Part shown: piece by piece, positions 8,381 through 17,471 of the stretch | How the letters are laid out: the number at the start of each line of letters is the position of its first letter | Numbering within the stretch: the stretch's first letter is position 1 | NCBI RefSeq assembly: GCF_947494025.1 | Contig: NZ_CANLTQ010000005.1 | Location: forward strand, 1-64,000 | Direction: 5' to 3' | Origin: an uncultured Jannaschia sp. | GTDB taxonomy: Bacteria > Pseudomonadota > Alphaproteobacteria > Rhodobacterales > Rhodobacteraceae | Length of the DNA: 64,000 bases | Position numbers and translations under genes: made by a program | Notes under the pieces: generated by a model | Database searches by the model: none | Told to the model about the DNA's origin: nothing | What the model saw: the letters and a program-made list of their open reading frames with translations, nothing else

Positions 8381-9627
8381 GTCGAGAGGCCGGCTTCGCC
8401 CGGTTCCTGCACGACAACGCCGCTTTCCTTTCCGCAGGGGCGCTGATCGCGTTCACCTCGTCGTTCGGGCAGACGGTGTTCATCGCGATCTTCGCCGTCG
8501 AGGTGATGGGCACGTTCGGCCTGACCGACGGGACCTGGGGGCTGATCTACACCTTCGCGACCTGCGCCTCGGCGCTGGCCATGATCTTCGCCGGTGGCAT
8601 CGCGGACCGGCTGCGGATCCGCCGACTCGCGACGCTCGTCTGCGGCGGTCTGGCGGGGGCCTGCCTGCTGATGGCGGCGACCAACGGCCTCGCGCTCCTC
8701 GCGCTCGCGATCTTCGCGCTGCGCTTCATGGGTCAGGGGATGATGTCGCATCTGGCCAATGTGGCGATGGCGCGATGGTTCGTTACCTCGCGCGGCAAGG
8801 CGCTCTCCATCGCCTCGCTGGGCTTCGCGCTCGGACAGGCCACGCTGCCGATCCTGTTCGTCTGGCTGTTGTCAGTCGCGGACTGGCGAATGCTCTGGGT
8901 CGGCTGCGCCGGCCTCACCCTCCTGTCCATCCCGGTCCTGCTGCGGCTGCTCCGGGCCGAGCGCACGCCGGCCGCGCTGGCCGACGCGTCGTCCTCGACC
9001 GGCATGGGCGACCGCCACTGGGTCCGCATGGAGGTGCTGCGCCATCCGCTCTTCTGGGCGATGATCCCGCTCCTGCTCGGCCCGCCGGCCTTCGGCACGG
9101 CGCTGTTCTTCCATCAGGTGCATTTCGCGATGGCCAAGGGCTGGACCCACGCGTCCTTCGTCGCGCTCCTGCCGATCTACACGATTTCTGTGGTGAGCGT
9201 GACGCTGCTCTCCGGCGCGGTGATCGACCGGATCGGGTCCGGGCGCTTGATCCAGGTCTACATGCTGCCCTTCGTCGTGGCCTTCTACCTGCTGGCGGGG
9301 GCCCAGTCGCTCTGGGCCGGGGCGGTGGCCCTCGTGATCATGGGGACCGGATCCGGAATGCAGGCGACGGTCCCCACGGCGTTCTGGGCGGAATTCTACG
9401 GAACGCGGCATATCGGATCGATCAAGGCGCTCGGCGCGTCGGTCATGGTGCTGGGCACCGCCATCGGCCCCGGCCTGACCGGCGTGGCAATCGATCGCGG
9501 CATCGACCTGCCTCACCAGGCCCTCGCTATCGCGGCGTATTTCGCCGTCGCCGGGCTGATCGCGGCCATCGCGGTGCAGCGCGCGAAGGCGGACCTACCG
9601 TCGCAGATAGACGTAGTACGCGCCTGA
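8377..9627 (+). CDS. Major facilitator superfamily transporter
   Basis: A 416-residue hydrophobic protein with a 12-helix MFS layout. The loop [14 protein letters not shown] matches the GxxxDRxxRR motif between TM2 and TM3, and a less conserved copy, [12 protein letters not shown], sits in the second half. A central hydrophilic loop spans about residues 190-220. Substrate is unknown. Translation appears to start at a TTG at 8377 that overlaps the hslU stop (TTGA), implying coupling to the protease operon. The 3' end runs 33 nt into the convergent Smr gene. Confidence 0.85.
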   Translation: MSREAGFARFLHDNAAFLSAGALIAFTSSFGQTVFIAIFAVEVMGTFGLTDGTWGLIYTFATCASALAMIFAGGIADRLRIRRLATLVCGGLAGACLLMAATNGLALLALAIFALRFMGQGMMSHLANVAMARWFVTSRGKALSIASLGFALGQATLPILFVWLLSVADWRMLWVGCAGLTLLSIPVLLRLLRAERTPAALADASSSTGMGDRHWVRMEVLRHPLFWAMIPLLLGPPAFGTALFFHQVHFAMAKGWTHASFVALLPIYTISVVSVTLLSGAVIDRIGSGRLIQVYMLPFVVAFYLLAGAQSLWAGAVALVIMGTGSGMQATVPTAFWAEFYGTRHIGSIKALGASVMVLGTAIGPGLTGVAIDRGIDLPHQALAIAAYFAVAGLIAAIAVQRAKADLPSQIDVVRA

Positions 9628-10179
9628 TCCGCCATGGCGCCTGTGCGCCTCGCTGACCTGAAGCACGACCGATGCGAGCGGCGCCATGCGAAGCCATTGC
9701 GGCACCTGATGTTTCAGCACGCCCGGGCGGGTCGGGATCGGCCCGTCCACGGGGCGGGACTTGCCTTTCCCGGTCACCACAATCACCAGCCGCTTTCCAG
9801 CCGCGTGGGACATCAGGATGAAGCGCGCAAGCTCCGGATGCGCCTGGTCCAGCGTCATGCCATGCAGGTCGAGCTTGCCCTCGGGGCGCAGCTTGCCGGT
9901 TATCATGCGCTTGTGCGCCTTCGCGTCCATCCGGATCGGCGCAGCGCGGATCTCCTCGGAGATGGACGGGGCAAGCGCATGAGCGCCCGTCCGCGCCGTC
10001 GCACGCTCGCCCAGCCGGAACGGCGAAAGCTCCTCCGGCCCGGCCCCGCCGGTGGTCCGGTCCTGCCCCGACGGCATCGTCTCCGCGGGGCCGTGCCGCG
10101 GCTGGGGCAGCGCCTCGGCGGTGCGGGTGTAGCGGGACCAGATGTCCCGGTCCTCGGGTGTCAGCCTGCGCCGCCTCAT
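9595..10179 (-). CDS. Smr domain-containing protein (putative nicking endonuclease)
   Basis: A 194-residue protein with a disordered basic N-terminus (~1-90) and a C-terminal Smr domain. The domain has the LDLHGMTLDQAH motif, LVIVVTGKGKS and the terminal [13 protein letters not shown], the set seen in YdaL/SmrB-type proteins. Smr domains in MutS2 and SmrB cut DNA or RNA. The ATG at 10179 overlaps the mltA stop (ATGA), so it is the last gene of the Tim44-protein/mltA/smr operon. Its 3' end overlaps the MFS gene by 33 nt on the opposite strand. Confidence 0.9.
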   Translation of the reverse strand: MRRRRLTPEDRDIWSRYTRTAEALPQPRHGPAETMPSGQDRTTGGAGPEELSPFRLGERATARTGAHALAPSISEEIRAAPIRMDAKAHKRMITGKLRPEGKLDLHGMTLDQAHPELARFILMSHAAGKRLVIVVTGKGKSRPVDGPIPTRPGVLKHQVPQWLRMAPLASVVLQVSEAHRRHGGSGAYYVYLRR

Positions 10180-11066
10180 CGCGGCAGGAGCGGGGTGAAC
10201 CGTCCCGGATGGTTGAGCCGCCCCGCCGCGCGGCCTGCCGCGTCGCCCGTTCCGAAGAACAGGTCCGCGCGGCCCGGGCCCCGGATCGCCGCGCCCGTAT
10301 CCTGCGCGACACAGAGACGCGCGATCCCCTGCGTTTCGACCCAGACCGGCGTGCCGAGCGGCAACTGCTCGGGATCGACCGCCAGCGAGCGGCCGCCGCT
10401 CAACGGGCAGAGCGTCCCCATCGGTCCCGCGCCGGGCGGCAAGTCGAGCGCGTCGAACATGACGTAGCTCGGGTTTTCCGCCATCACGGCACGACCCCGT
10501 TCGGGATCGGCCCTGAGCCAGGCCTTCAGCGCCTCGGCGTCGATATCCGCATCGAACACGCCACGCTCCACCAGAAGCTTGCCGATCGAGCGATAGGGAT
10601 GACCGTTCCGACCCGCGAAGCCGACCCTCAGCGTTTCGCCGTCTTCGAACTGGATGCGCCCCGACCCCTGCACCTGCAGAAAGAAGCGATCCACCTCGTC
10701 GCGCAGCCACGCGATCTCGTGGCCCGCCAGCAGCGGCTCGATCTCCGCCCGGGGGGCTGTGACGGGGCCGGACGGCATGGCATGGATCGGCACGGAAAAG
10801 GCGTCGCTGGGCGCACGGGCGCCGGAAAGCTCGGGCTCGTAATAGCCGGTGAAACGGCCCGGTATCGTTGACCCCGGTCGAAAGAGCGCCTCGAAAAGGG
10901 CCTTCGCGTCGGAGGCGGCCCGGGCGATCTCCGACAAAGGGCCGGGCGGGTTCTGCCGATACGCGTCGAGCGCGGCGGCGAGGTCGTCCTGCGTCCATCC
11001 CGGCAGATCCGCAAAACAAGGCCGCCCCGTTTCAGGGGCGGCATGCGGTGCTTCCAAAGGGGCCAT
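10176..11066 (-). CDS. mltA: Membrane-bound lytic murein transglycosylase A family protein
   Basis: Cleaves the MurNAc-GlcNAc bond of peptidoglycan with 1,6-anhydro product formation. The 296-residue protein has the MltA domain (GRFTGYYEPELSGAR, then FFLQVQGSGRI and RVGFAGRNGHPYRSIGKLL). A C-terminal 3D domain follows, with catalytic-type aspartates in CVAQDTGAAIRGPGRADLFFGTG. The chosen start gives no obvious signal peptide or lipobox, unlike E. coli MltA, so either the true start is different or anchoring is by another route. It lies 1 nt after the Tim44-like gene and overlaps smr. Confidence 0.93.
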   Translation of the reverse strand: MAPLEAPHAAPETGRPCFADLPGWTQDDLAAALDAYRQNPPGPLSEIARAASDAKALFEALFRPGSTIPGRFTGYYEPELSGARAPSDAFSVPIHAMPSGPVTAPRAEIEPLLAGHEIAWLRDEVDRFFLQVQGSGRIQFEDGETLRVGFAGRNGHPYRSIGKLLVERGVFDADIDAEALKAWLRADPERGRAVMAENPSYVMFDALDLPPGAGPMGTLCPLSGGRSLAVDPEQLPLGTPVWVETQGIARLCVAQDTGAAIRGPGRADLFFGTGDAAGRAAGRLNHPGRFTPLLPR

Positions 11067-11067
11067 C

Positions 11068-11727
11068 TCAGCCCCCGGTTGCGACGAGCTTCCAGTTCGG
11101 ATCGCCGGTGCCCATCATGCGCGCGAAGGTCCAGACGTCGCGATTCTTCTTGATCTCGTTCGGATCGCCCTCGACGATCTTGCCCTCCGCGTCGCGCACA
11201 ACGCTCGTCATCTCGCCGACGAAGCGCAACGTGATCTCCGCCTCCGACGTGGTCGGATCGAACTCCGCATCGGTCAGCACGGTTTCCCGTACGCCGACGA
11301 AGTTCGCATGGACCTTCAGCCCCCGATCCTCCCGGTCTGAAATGACCGACAGGAACGCGTCGTAGACGTCTTCGGCCAGGAAATCCTGCACCGGCGAAAG
11401 ATCGCCGTTCTCGAAGGCCATCAGGATCATCTCGTAGGCCTGCCGGGCGCCTCCGACGAACTCGTCCACGCTGAACCCCGGCTCGGCCTGCTTCATCGCG
11501 GCAAGCGCCTTCGCGCTTTCGCTGCCGTCGGGCACATGGTCGATGATGTCGCGGTCCGGCCCGCCCTCGATCACCTCGAAGTCGCGGCGCACGGCGTCCG
11601 AGCGCGGATTGTCCACCGCCGGCGGCTTCTCGAACCCGGTTCGCGTGCCGAGCACGTTCTTCAGCCGGATCACGAGGAACAGGGCGATCGCGGCGAGGAC
11701 AAGAAGCTGTATCACGGGATGGTTCAT
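11068..11727 (-). CDS. Tim44-like domain membrane protein
   Basis: A 219-residue protein with one N-terminal membrane helix (IQLLVLAAIALFLVIRL, ~residues 5-22), a variable linker, and a C-terminal Tim44-like domain (~85-219) containing FVGGARQAYEMILMAFENGD and EITLRFVGEMTS. Bacterial Tim44 homologues (TimA in Caulobacter) sit at the inner membrane; their role is poorly defined. The ATG at 11727 is chosen because it begins the membrane helix and follows GGAGAG; an upstream extension to 11772 carries no conserved sequence. First gene of the mltA/smr operon, divergent from fxsA, a typical alphaproteobacterial order. Confidence 0.9.
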   Translation of the reverse strand: MNHPVIQLLVLAAIALFLVIRLKNVLGTRTGFEKPPAVDNPRSDAVRRDFEVIEGGPDRDIIDHVPDGSESAKALAAMKQAEPGFSVDEFVGGARQAYEMILMAFENGDLSPVQDFLAEDVYDAFLSVISDREDRGLKVHANFVGVRETVLTDAEFDPTTSEAEITLRFVGEMTSVVRDAEGKIVEGDPNEIKKNRDVWTFARMMGTGDPNWKLVATGG

Positions 11728-11828
11728 CCTTCTCTCCGGGCGCTTGGGCTTGGTATCCCGAACCCCGCACATAAGTAAGACAGCAAGGGGATCAAGGGAA
11801 GCGATCCCGACCGAAGGAGGCCCATGCC

Positions 11829-12299
11829 ATGTGGTTGTTCGCGATCTTCGTCGCCGTTCCGATCATCGAGATCGCGCTTTTCATCCAAGTGGGCGGTCTG
11901 ATCGGGCTGTTTCCGACGCTCGCCATCGTCGTCGTCACGGCGGCGCTCGGCACCTATCTGGTGCGCAAGCAGGGACTGGCGGAGCTGCGCCGCATCCAGC
12001 AATCGCTGGATCGGCTGAGCAATCCGACACGGCCACTCGCACACGGCGCGATGATCCTCGCCTCGGGACTTCTGTTGCTGACGCCCGGCTTCTTCACCGA
12101 CGCGGTGGGGTTCGCCCTTCTCGTGCCGGGCGTGCGGGACGCGGTGATGCACCACGTCCGCAAGCGGATCGAGGTCAAGGCCTTTACCGTCGGCGGACAA
12201 CCGATGCGGGAGCCGCCGCCCGCCCGGGACGACGTGGTCGAGGGGGATTACGTGGAAGTGCCCCGGCACGAAGGCCCCTCCGGCTGGCGGCGCGACTGA
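11829..12299 (+). CDS. fxsA: FxsA family membrane protein
   Basis: A 156-residue cytoplasmic-membrane protein named for suppression of phage F exclusion in E. coli. Features are the N-terminal helix pair (VAVPIIEIALFIQVGGLIG), VTAALGTYLVRKQGLAELRR and the hallmark LLLTPGFFTDAVGFALLVPGVR, followed by a charged cytoplasmic tail. AGGAGG sits 8 nt before the ATG. In related genomes secB commonly follows fxsA; here an IclR gene in the opposite orientation follows, which suggests a rearrangement at this point. Confidence 0.92.
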   Translation: MWLFAIFVAVPIIEIALFIQVGGLIGLFPTLAIVVVTAALGTYLVRKQGLAELRRIQQSLDRLSNPTRPLAHGAMILASGLLLLTPGFFTDAVGFALLVPGVRDAVMHHVRKRIEVKAFTVGGQPMREPPPARDDVVEGDYVEVPRHEGPSGWRRD

Positions 12300-12341
12300 T
12301 CCGGCCCGACGCCACCGTTCCGGCGAAGGCATGACCCTGCG

Positions 12342-13154
12342 TCAGAGGCTTGCCGTGATCGCGCGGGCGGCTTCGGTGGCGAAGGGGGCGACCGCGCCCG
12401 CGAAGCTTTCGGGCGTCCATTCCGAGAGCGATCCCGCCACGTGGATCGCGCCGAGCGGAACGCCGTCGCCCTGCGTCACGGCAACGCCGATGGCGACCTC
12501 GCCCTGCACGAACTCGTCGGTGATGATCGCGTAGCCGTCCCGGCGGGCCCGGTCGATCCGCCGCAGGATCTCGTCGATCTCCGTGACCGTCCGCGGCGTG
12601 TAGGGCTGGATCGGCGTCCGATCGAGAATGTCGCGCACCCGGGCCTCCGGCAGGGCCGACAGCACGGCCCGGCCGCCGGCGGTGCAGAAGGTCGGAACGC
12701 TGTGGCCGACCAGCGTCGCGTAGAACGTCTCCCGCTTGCTCTGCATCCGAAGCGCGTAGATCAGCCGCGTCTCGTCGAAGAGCGAAAGGTCGACGCGCTC
12801 GCGCACGGTTTTGCGCAGCTCGAGCAGGACGGGCGTCGCCTTCTGCACCGTCGGGTCGAGGCGCAGGACGTCGAGCGTGTTGTCGAGGACGCGCAGCCCC
12901 GGCAGATATCCGCGCCCGTTCGGCCCGCGTCGCAGGTAGCCGAGCTTCAGGAGCGTATGGACGAGCCGCTGGGCCGCCGAACGGTCGAGCTCGGCGCGCT
13001 GCGCGATCTCGGTCAGCGTGAGCGGACCGGCCGCCTGATGGAATGCGCCGAGAAGCTGGATCGTGCGCGCCGCGGCCCGCACGAACAGCGCATCGACGCC
13101 CCCGGCCTCTGATTCAGGCACGGTCGGCGCTTCGGCGCGAAGAATACCTGTCAC
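12342..13154 (-). CDS. IclR-family transcriptional regulator
   Basis: A 270-residue regulator with an N-terminal winged helix-turn-helix (~25-90: TLTEIAQRAELDRSAAQRLVHTLLKLGYL). A C-terminal IclR effector-binding domain follows (~100-265, with VGHSVPTFCTAGGRAVLSALP and the GYAIITDEFVQGEVAIGVAV signature). It starts at a GTG at 13154 behind GGAGAGG. It is divergent from the peptidase/importer operon starting at 13277 and most likely controls it, by analogy with IclR regulators that bind their own divergent promoter. The ligand is unknown. Confidence 0.93.
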   Translation of the reverse strand: MTGILRAEAPTVPESEAGGVDALFVRAAARTIQLLGAFHQAAGPLTLTEIAQRAELDRSAAQRLVHTLLKLGYLRRGPNGRGYLPGLRVLDNTLDVLRLDPTVQKATPVLLELRKTVRERVDLSLFDETRLIYALRMQSKRETFYATLVGHSVPTFCTAGGRAVLSALPEARVRDILDRTPIQPYTPRTVTEIDEILRRIDRARRDGYAIITDEFVQGEVAIGVAVTQGDGVPLGAIHVAGSLSEWTPESFAGAVAPFATEAARAITASL

Positions 13155-13169
13155 GACCTCTCCACCCTA

Positions 13170-13231
13170 TTGACGGACCGAGCTTTGCCTATCTACGCTC
13201 GTCTAGCAATAAGAGTTATCGCACAGCGATA
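13170..13231 (+). promoter_or_regulatory. Promoter and candidate IclR operator of the amide-hydrolase operon
   Basis: TTGACG at 13170-13175 with TACGCT at 13194-13199 (18-nt spacing) resembles a sigma-70 promoter firing rightwards. Just downstream, TATCGC-ACA-GCGATA (13217-13231) is a perfect 6-bp inverted repeat with a 3-nt centre, placed where a bound IclR protein would block or modulate initiation. This is inference from position and symmetry only. Confidence 0.45.
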
Positions 13232-13276
13232 CTTATGACCGCGACGGTGTCGGAGCGGCAACGGGGAGAAAGCAGC

Positions 13277-14851
13277 ATGCGGGTCGCGCTCGCCGGCTTC
13301 TTGCACGAGACGAACACCTTCGCGCCCGTCGTCGCCGGCCTTCGAACGTTCGAGACGGGCGGGGGTTACATCCCGTTGAGCCGCGGCGCCGAACTGCCCG
13401 AGCGCGCGGCGGGGGTGAACCTTGGCATCGCCGGTGCGCTGGCGGTCGCGCGGGAGCGAGGCTGGGACATCGTCCCGGTGCTCTGGGCCGGTGCGATCCC
13501 CTCGGCGGCGGTCACGCGGGACGCGTTCGAAACCATCGCCGGGGAGATCGTCGCGGGTATCCTCCAGGCCGGCACGCTCGACGGCGTGTTCCTCGACCTG
13601 CACGGCGCGATGGTGGCCGAGCATCTCGACGACGGCGAGGGCGAGATCGCGCGCCGGATGCGCGCGGCCGTCGGCCCCGACGTGCCCATCGTGGCGGCCC
13701 TGGACCTCCACGGGAACGTGTCCGGGGAGCTCGTGACGACCGTCGACGCGCTGCTCGGATTCCGCACCTATCCGCATGTGGACATGGCCGAGACCGGGCG
13801 CCGCGCCGCCGAACTCCTTCACGCGATCATGGCACGGGGCGTGCCGCTTGCCCGGGCGTTCCGGCAGATGTCCTACCTCGTGCCGATCCCGTTCCAGACG
13901 ACGGACACGGCACCGGCGGACGCGCTTTATGCCGAACTGGCCGCCATCGAAGGCGAGGGGCGGGGCGTGCGGGCCGCATCGCTGTTTCTCGGATTTCCGG
14001 CGGCCGACATTCCCGATTGCGGGCCTTCGGCTGTGGTCTACGCCGATACGCAGGCGGCGGCGGATGCCGCGGCGGACCGGATCGCCGCGTCCTACGCCGC
14101 GGCGGAGGACCGGTTCGACGGGGACGCCTACGAGGCAGGCGAGGCCGTCGCCCGCGCGATGGAGATCGCGGCCGCGTCCGGCGGCCCCGTGATCCTCGCG
14201 GACACGCAGGACAATCCGGGCGCGGGCGGCGTCTCCGCCACGACCGGCCTGCTGCGCGCGTTGATCGCGGCGCGGGCGACGAAGGCCGCGATCGGCCTGA
14301 TCGTCGATCCCGATACCGCCCGAAAGGCCCATGCCGCCGGAACGGGCGCGCGGGCGCGGTTCCGCATCGGCGGACATCCCGCCGTGCCCGGCGACGCGCC
14401 GGTCGAGACCGAAGCCGTTGTGGAGACCCTGTCGGACGGCAAGCTCCGCGCGACGGGGCCTTATTACGGCGGCACGGCGCTCGACCTCGGGCCCTCGGCC
14501 TGTCTGCGGATCGGCGGGGTGCGTGTCGTGGTCACGAGCCGGATCGCCCAGATGGCCGACCGGGAGATGTTCCGTTTCGTGGGCATCGCACCCGAGGATC
14601 AGGCGATCCTCGCGGTCAAGAGCTCGACCCATTTCCGGGCCGACTTCGCCCCCGTCGCGACCCGTATCCTCGTCGCCGTGGCGCCCGGTCCCATGCCCCT
14701 CGACCCGGCCGCCCTGCCGTTCACGCGGCTGCGGCCGGACCTCCGGCTTTCCCCGAACGGACCGACCCTCGGGGGGATACGCGCGCGCCGTGTGCCCCGG
14801 CGCCGTGCCAATACCGACAACGTGAGATCCAACAGGGAGAAACGTCCATGA
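13277..14851 (+). CDS. M81-family metallopeptidase (MlrC-like)
   Basis: A 524-residue protein of the MlrC family, whose founder degrades linearised microcystin and tetrapeptide in Sphingomonas. The N-terminal domain starts RVALAGFLHETNTFAP and contains DGVFLDLHGAMV, ALDLHGNVS and TYPHVDMAETGRRAA; its acidic and His residues are probable metal ligands. The MlrC C-terminal domain follows (VILADTQDNPGAGG, then VVTSRIAQMADREMF and the terminal KSSTHFRADFAP). M81 genes are frequently found with oligopeptide ABC importers, as here. The ATG at 13277 has GGGGAG 8 nt upstream; the stop overlaps the next start (ATGA). A peptide or other amide substrate is likely but unspecified. Confidence 0.88.
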   Translation: MRVALAGFLHETNTFAPVVAGLRTFETGGGYIPLSRGAELPERAAGVNLGIAGALAVARERGWDIVPVLWAGAIPSAAVTRDAFETIAGEIVAGILQAGTLDGVFLDLHGAMVAEHLDDGEGEIARRMRAAVGPDVPIVAALDLHGNVSGELVTTVDALLGFRTYPHVDMAETGRRAAELLHAIMARGVPLARAFRQMSYLVPIPFQTTDTAPADALYAELAAIEGEGRGVRAASLFLGFPAADIPDCGPSAVVYADTQAAADAAADRIAASYAAAEDRFDGDAYEAGEAVARAMEIAAASGGPVILADTQDNPGAGGVSATTGLLRALIAARATKAAIGLIVDPDTARKAHAAGTGARARFRIGGHPAVPGDAPVETEAVVETLSDGKLRATGPYYGGTALDLGPSACLRIGGVRVVVTSRIAQMADREMFRFVGIAPEDQAILAVKSSTHFRADFAPVATRILVAVAPGPMPLDPAALPFTRLRPDLRLSPNGPTLGGIRARRVPRRRANTDNVRSNREKRP

Positions 14852-16458
14852 CATTCGCAAGGTTCACGCGCCCGGGACTGCACAGGCTCGCCGCGACATT
14901 GCTGGCGGGGGGCGCGACGCTGCTTCCGGCCGTCGCGCCGGCGCAGGAGGACGAGACGACCCTCACGGCCGTGATGCATTCGGGTCTGCGCGTGCTCGAC
15001 CCGATCATCACGACCGCCCACATCACGCGCAACCACGGCTACATGGTCTACGACGTCCTGACCGCCATGGACGAGAACTTCGCGCCGCAGCCGCAGATGG
15101 CCGACTGGGAGGTGTCGGACGACGGGTTGACCTATACCTTCACGTTGCGCGACGGACTCACCTTCCACGACGGCGCGCCCGTGACCGGCGCCGACGTGAT
15201 CGCCTCGCTGAACCGCTGGGGCGCGCGGGATTCGGGCGGGCAATTCATCTTCGACGTGACCGAAAGCCTGGAGGCGCCGGACGACGGCAGCGTCGTCTGG
15301 ACCCTGAGCGAGCCGTTTCCACCGCTGCTCGAGGTCATCTCGAAGCAATCGGCCGTTCCGCCCTTCATCATGCCCGCGCGCGTCGCGGAAACCTCGCCCG
15401 ACGAGACGATCACCGAATATGTCGGGTCCGGCCCGTTCGTGTTCAACGAAAGCGAGTATGAGCCCGGCGTCTCGGTGACCTACGAGAAATTCGACGACTA
15501 CATCCCGCGGGAGGAGGAGCCCTCCTGGATGGCCGGCGGCAAGGTCGTCAACGTCGATCGCGTCGTCTGGACGTCGATGCCGGACAACCTGACCGCGATG
15601 AACGCGCTGGCCGCAGGCGAGATCGACTACATCGAACAGATCCAGATCGACCTCATGCCCATCCTCGAAAGCGCGCCCGGCGTGGTCGTCGAGATGCGCG
15701 ACCCGTTGGGCTACGTCACGATCGGCCGGCCGAACTTCCTGCACCCCCCGTTCGACGACAAGCTCGTCCGGCAGGCCGCGCTTGCCGCACTGGGTCAGGA
15801 GCAGATGCTGGCGACGATGCAGGGCGACCCGGAATACTACAACGTCTGCGGCTCGATCTTCGGATGCGCCACGCCGCTCGCCGACGAGACGGGCGCCGAG
15901 ATCGTCACCGGCGGGCCCGATCCGGAACGGTCGAAGGCGCTGCTGGAGGAGGCGGGCTACGACGGCACGCCCATCGTTCTGATGGCGCCGACCGACGTCG
16001 TCAGCCTCGTCAACCAGCCGGTCGTGGCGGCGCAGGCGCTGCGCGAAGGCGGCTTCGAGGTCGACATGCAGTCGATGGACTGGCAATCGGTCGTGCAGCG
16101 GCGCGCCCAGCAGGCCCCCGTGGGTGAGGGCGGCTGGAACATGTTCTTCACGAACTGGATGGTGCCGGAGATCTCGGATCCCCTCATCAACGTGATGGTC
16201 AACGGACGCGGCGACGACGGCTGGTTCGGCTGGCCGACCGATCCCGAGATCGAGGAGATGCGTGCGGCCTTCGTCGCGGCCGGATCGCCCGAGGAGCAGA
16301 AGGAGATCGCCGTCCGTATCCAGGAACACGTGATGGACAACGTCAACTACATCATGATGGGCGAGTACCTGATCCCGCAGGCCCGCCGCGAAACGGTCCA
16401 GAACATGATCCAGTCGCCCGTGCCGGTGTTCTGGAACCTGACCAAGGAAGCGGAGTGA
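14848..16458 (+). CDS. Peptide-type ABC transporter substrate-binding protein (SBP family 5)
   Basis: A 536-residue periplasmic binding protein with a Sec signal peptide (~1-33, ending PAVAPAQ). The family 5 profile is present: LRVLDPIITTAHITRNHGYMVYD, DWEVSDDGLTYTFTLRDGLTFHDG and VTGADVIASLNRW. Members bind oligopeptides, nickel chelates or glutathione. Its translational coupling to the M81 peptidase and the downstream DppBC/ATPase genes defines a complete importer. Confidence 0.94.
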   Translation: MTFARFTRPGLHRLAATLLAGGATLLPAVAPAQEDETTLTAVMHSGLRVLDPIITTAHITRNHGYMVYDVLTAMDENFAPQPQMADWEVSDDGLTYTFTLRDGLTFHDGAPVTGADVIASLNRWGARDSGGQFIFDVTESLEAPDDGSVVWTLSEPFPPLLEVISKQSAVPPFIMPARVAETSPDETITEYVGSGPFVFNESEYEPGVSVTYEKFDDYIPREEEPSWMAGGKVVNVDRVVWTSMPDNLTAMNALAAGEIDYIEQIQIDLMPILESAPGVVVEMRDPLGYVTIGRPNFLHPPFDDKLVRQAALAALGQEQMLATMQGDPEYYNVCGSIFGCATPLADETGAEIVTGGPDPERSKALLEEAGYDGTPIVLMAPTDVVSLVNQPVVAAQALREGGFEVDMQSMDWQSVVQRRAQQAPVGEGGWNMFFTNWMVPEISDPLINVMVNGRGDDGWFGWPTDPEIEEMRAAFVAAGSPEEQKEIAVRIQEHVMDNVNYIMMGEYLIPQARRETVQNMIQSPVPVFWNLTKEAE

Positions 16459-16528
16459 TCCGCCGCCGGGTCCGCGCGCCGTCGCGGACCCGGCACCTCC
16501 CCGACAAGTTCCGCAGGAGCGGTTGTCC

Positions 16529-17470
16529 ATGATCGCCTACATTCTGAAGCGGCTGCTCGCCACGATCCCGGTCCTGCTGATCGTCGCGATCTTCGTCTTC
16601 CTGCTGCTGCGGCTCACCCCCGGCGATCCCGCGGCGATCCTGGCCGGCGACGCCGCGACGCCGGCGCAGCTCGAGCGCATCCGCGACCGGCTGGGGCTGA
16701 ACGACCCGCTCCATGTCCAGTTCTTCACCTGGTTCGGCCAGATGCTGCAGGGCGATCTCGGCACGTCGCTGATCTCGAACACCGATGTGGTGGACATGGT
16801 CGCCGCCCGCCTTGGCCCCACCATCAACATCGCGTTGATGACCATCGTGATCTCGGTCCTGCTCGCGGTGCCGATGGGCGTTATCGCCGCGTGGCGCCAC
16901 CGGACCTGGATCGACGTCGCGGTGATGAGCTTCTCCGTGCTCGGCTTTTCCGTGCCGGTCTTCGTGATCGGCTACATCCTCATCCAGATCTTCGCGATCG
17001 AGCTCCGATGGGTCCCGGTGCAGGGCTACGCCGCGCCCACCGACGGCGTCGGCGCGTTCTTCAGCCGCGCCATCCTGCCGTCGCTGACGCTGGCTACGAT
17101 CTACATCGCGCTGATCGCGCGCATGACCCGCGCCTCCATGCTCGAGGTTCTGGGCGAGGATTACGTGCGCACCGCCCGCGCCAAGGGCGTGCGCGAGAAC
17201 GTGGTCCTGTTCCGGCACGCGCTCCGCAACGCCGCGGTGCCGATCCTGACCATCATCGGCACGGGCTTCGCGCTCCTGATCTCCGGCGTGGTCGTCACCG
17301 AGAGCGTGTTCAACATCCCCGGCATCGGTCGGCTGACCGTCGATGCGATCCTGGCGCGCGACTACCCGGTCATCCAGGCGATGATCCTGCTGACGGCGGG
17401 CATCTACGTGATGGTGAACCTCGTCGTCGACGTCTCCTATTCCTTCTTCGACCCACGGATCCGGTACTGA
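16529..17470 (+). CDS. Peptide-type ABC transporter permease, DppB-like
   Basis: A 313-residue permease with six predicted helices. It has the DppB/OppB N-terminal LTPGDPAAILAGDAA, the GDLGTSLI loop and the EAA motif region EVLGEDYVRTARAKGVRENVV that contacts the ATPase. The ATG at 16529 has AGGAG at a 9-nt spacing; a TTG six bases upstream would leave only 3 nt and is less likely. The next permease begins 1 nt after the stop. Confidence 0.94.
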   Translation: MIAYILKRLLATIPVLLIVAIFVFLLLRLTPGDPAAILAGDAATPAQLERIRDRLGLNDPLHVQFFTWFGQMLQGDLGTSLISNTDVVDMVAARLGPTINIALMTIVISVLLAVPMGVIAAWRHRTWIDVAVMSFSVLGFSVPVFVIGYILIQIFAIELRWVPVQGYAAPTDGVGAFFSRAILPSLTLATIYIALIARMTRASMLEVLGEDYVRTARAKGVRENVVLFRHALRNAAVPILTIIGTGFALLISGVVVTESVFNIPGIGRLTVDAILARDYPVIQAMILLTAGIYVMVNLVVDVSYSFFDPRIRY

Positions 17471-17471
17471 C

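Noticed and set aside
14599-16530. 643-codon antisense frame across the peptide binding-protein gene
   Set aside because: Composition is His/Asp/Arg/Val-rich, no motif or ribosome site, and the plus strand encodes a clear SBP family 5 protein with signal peptide.
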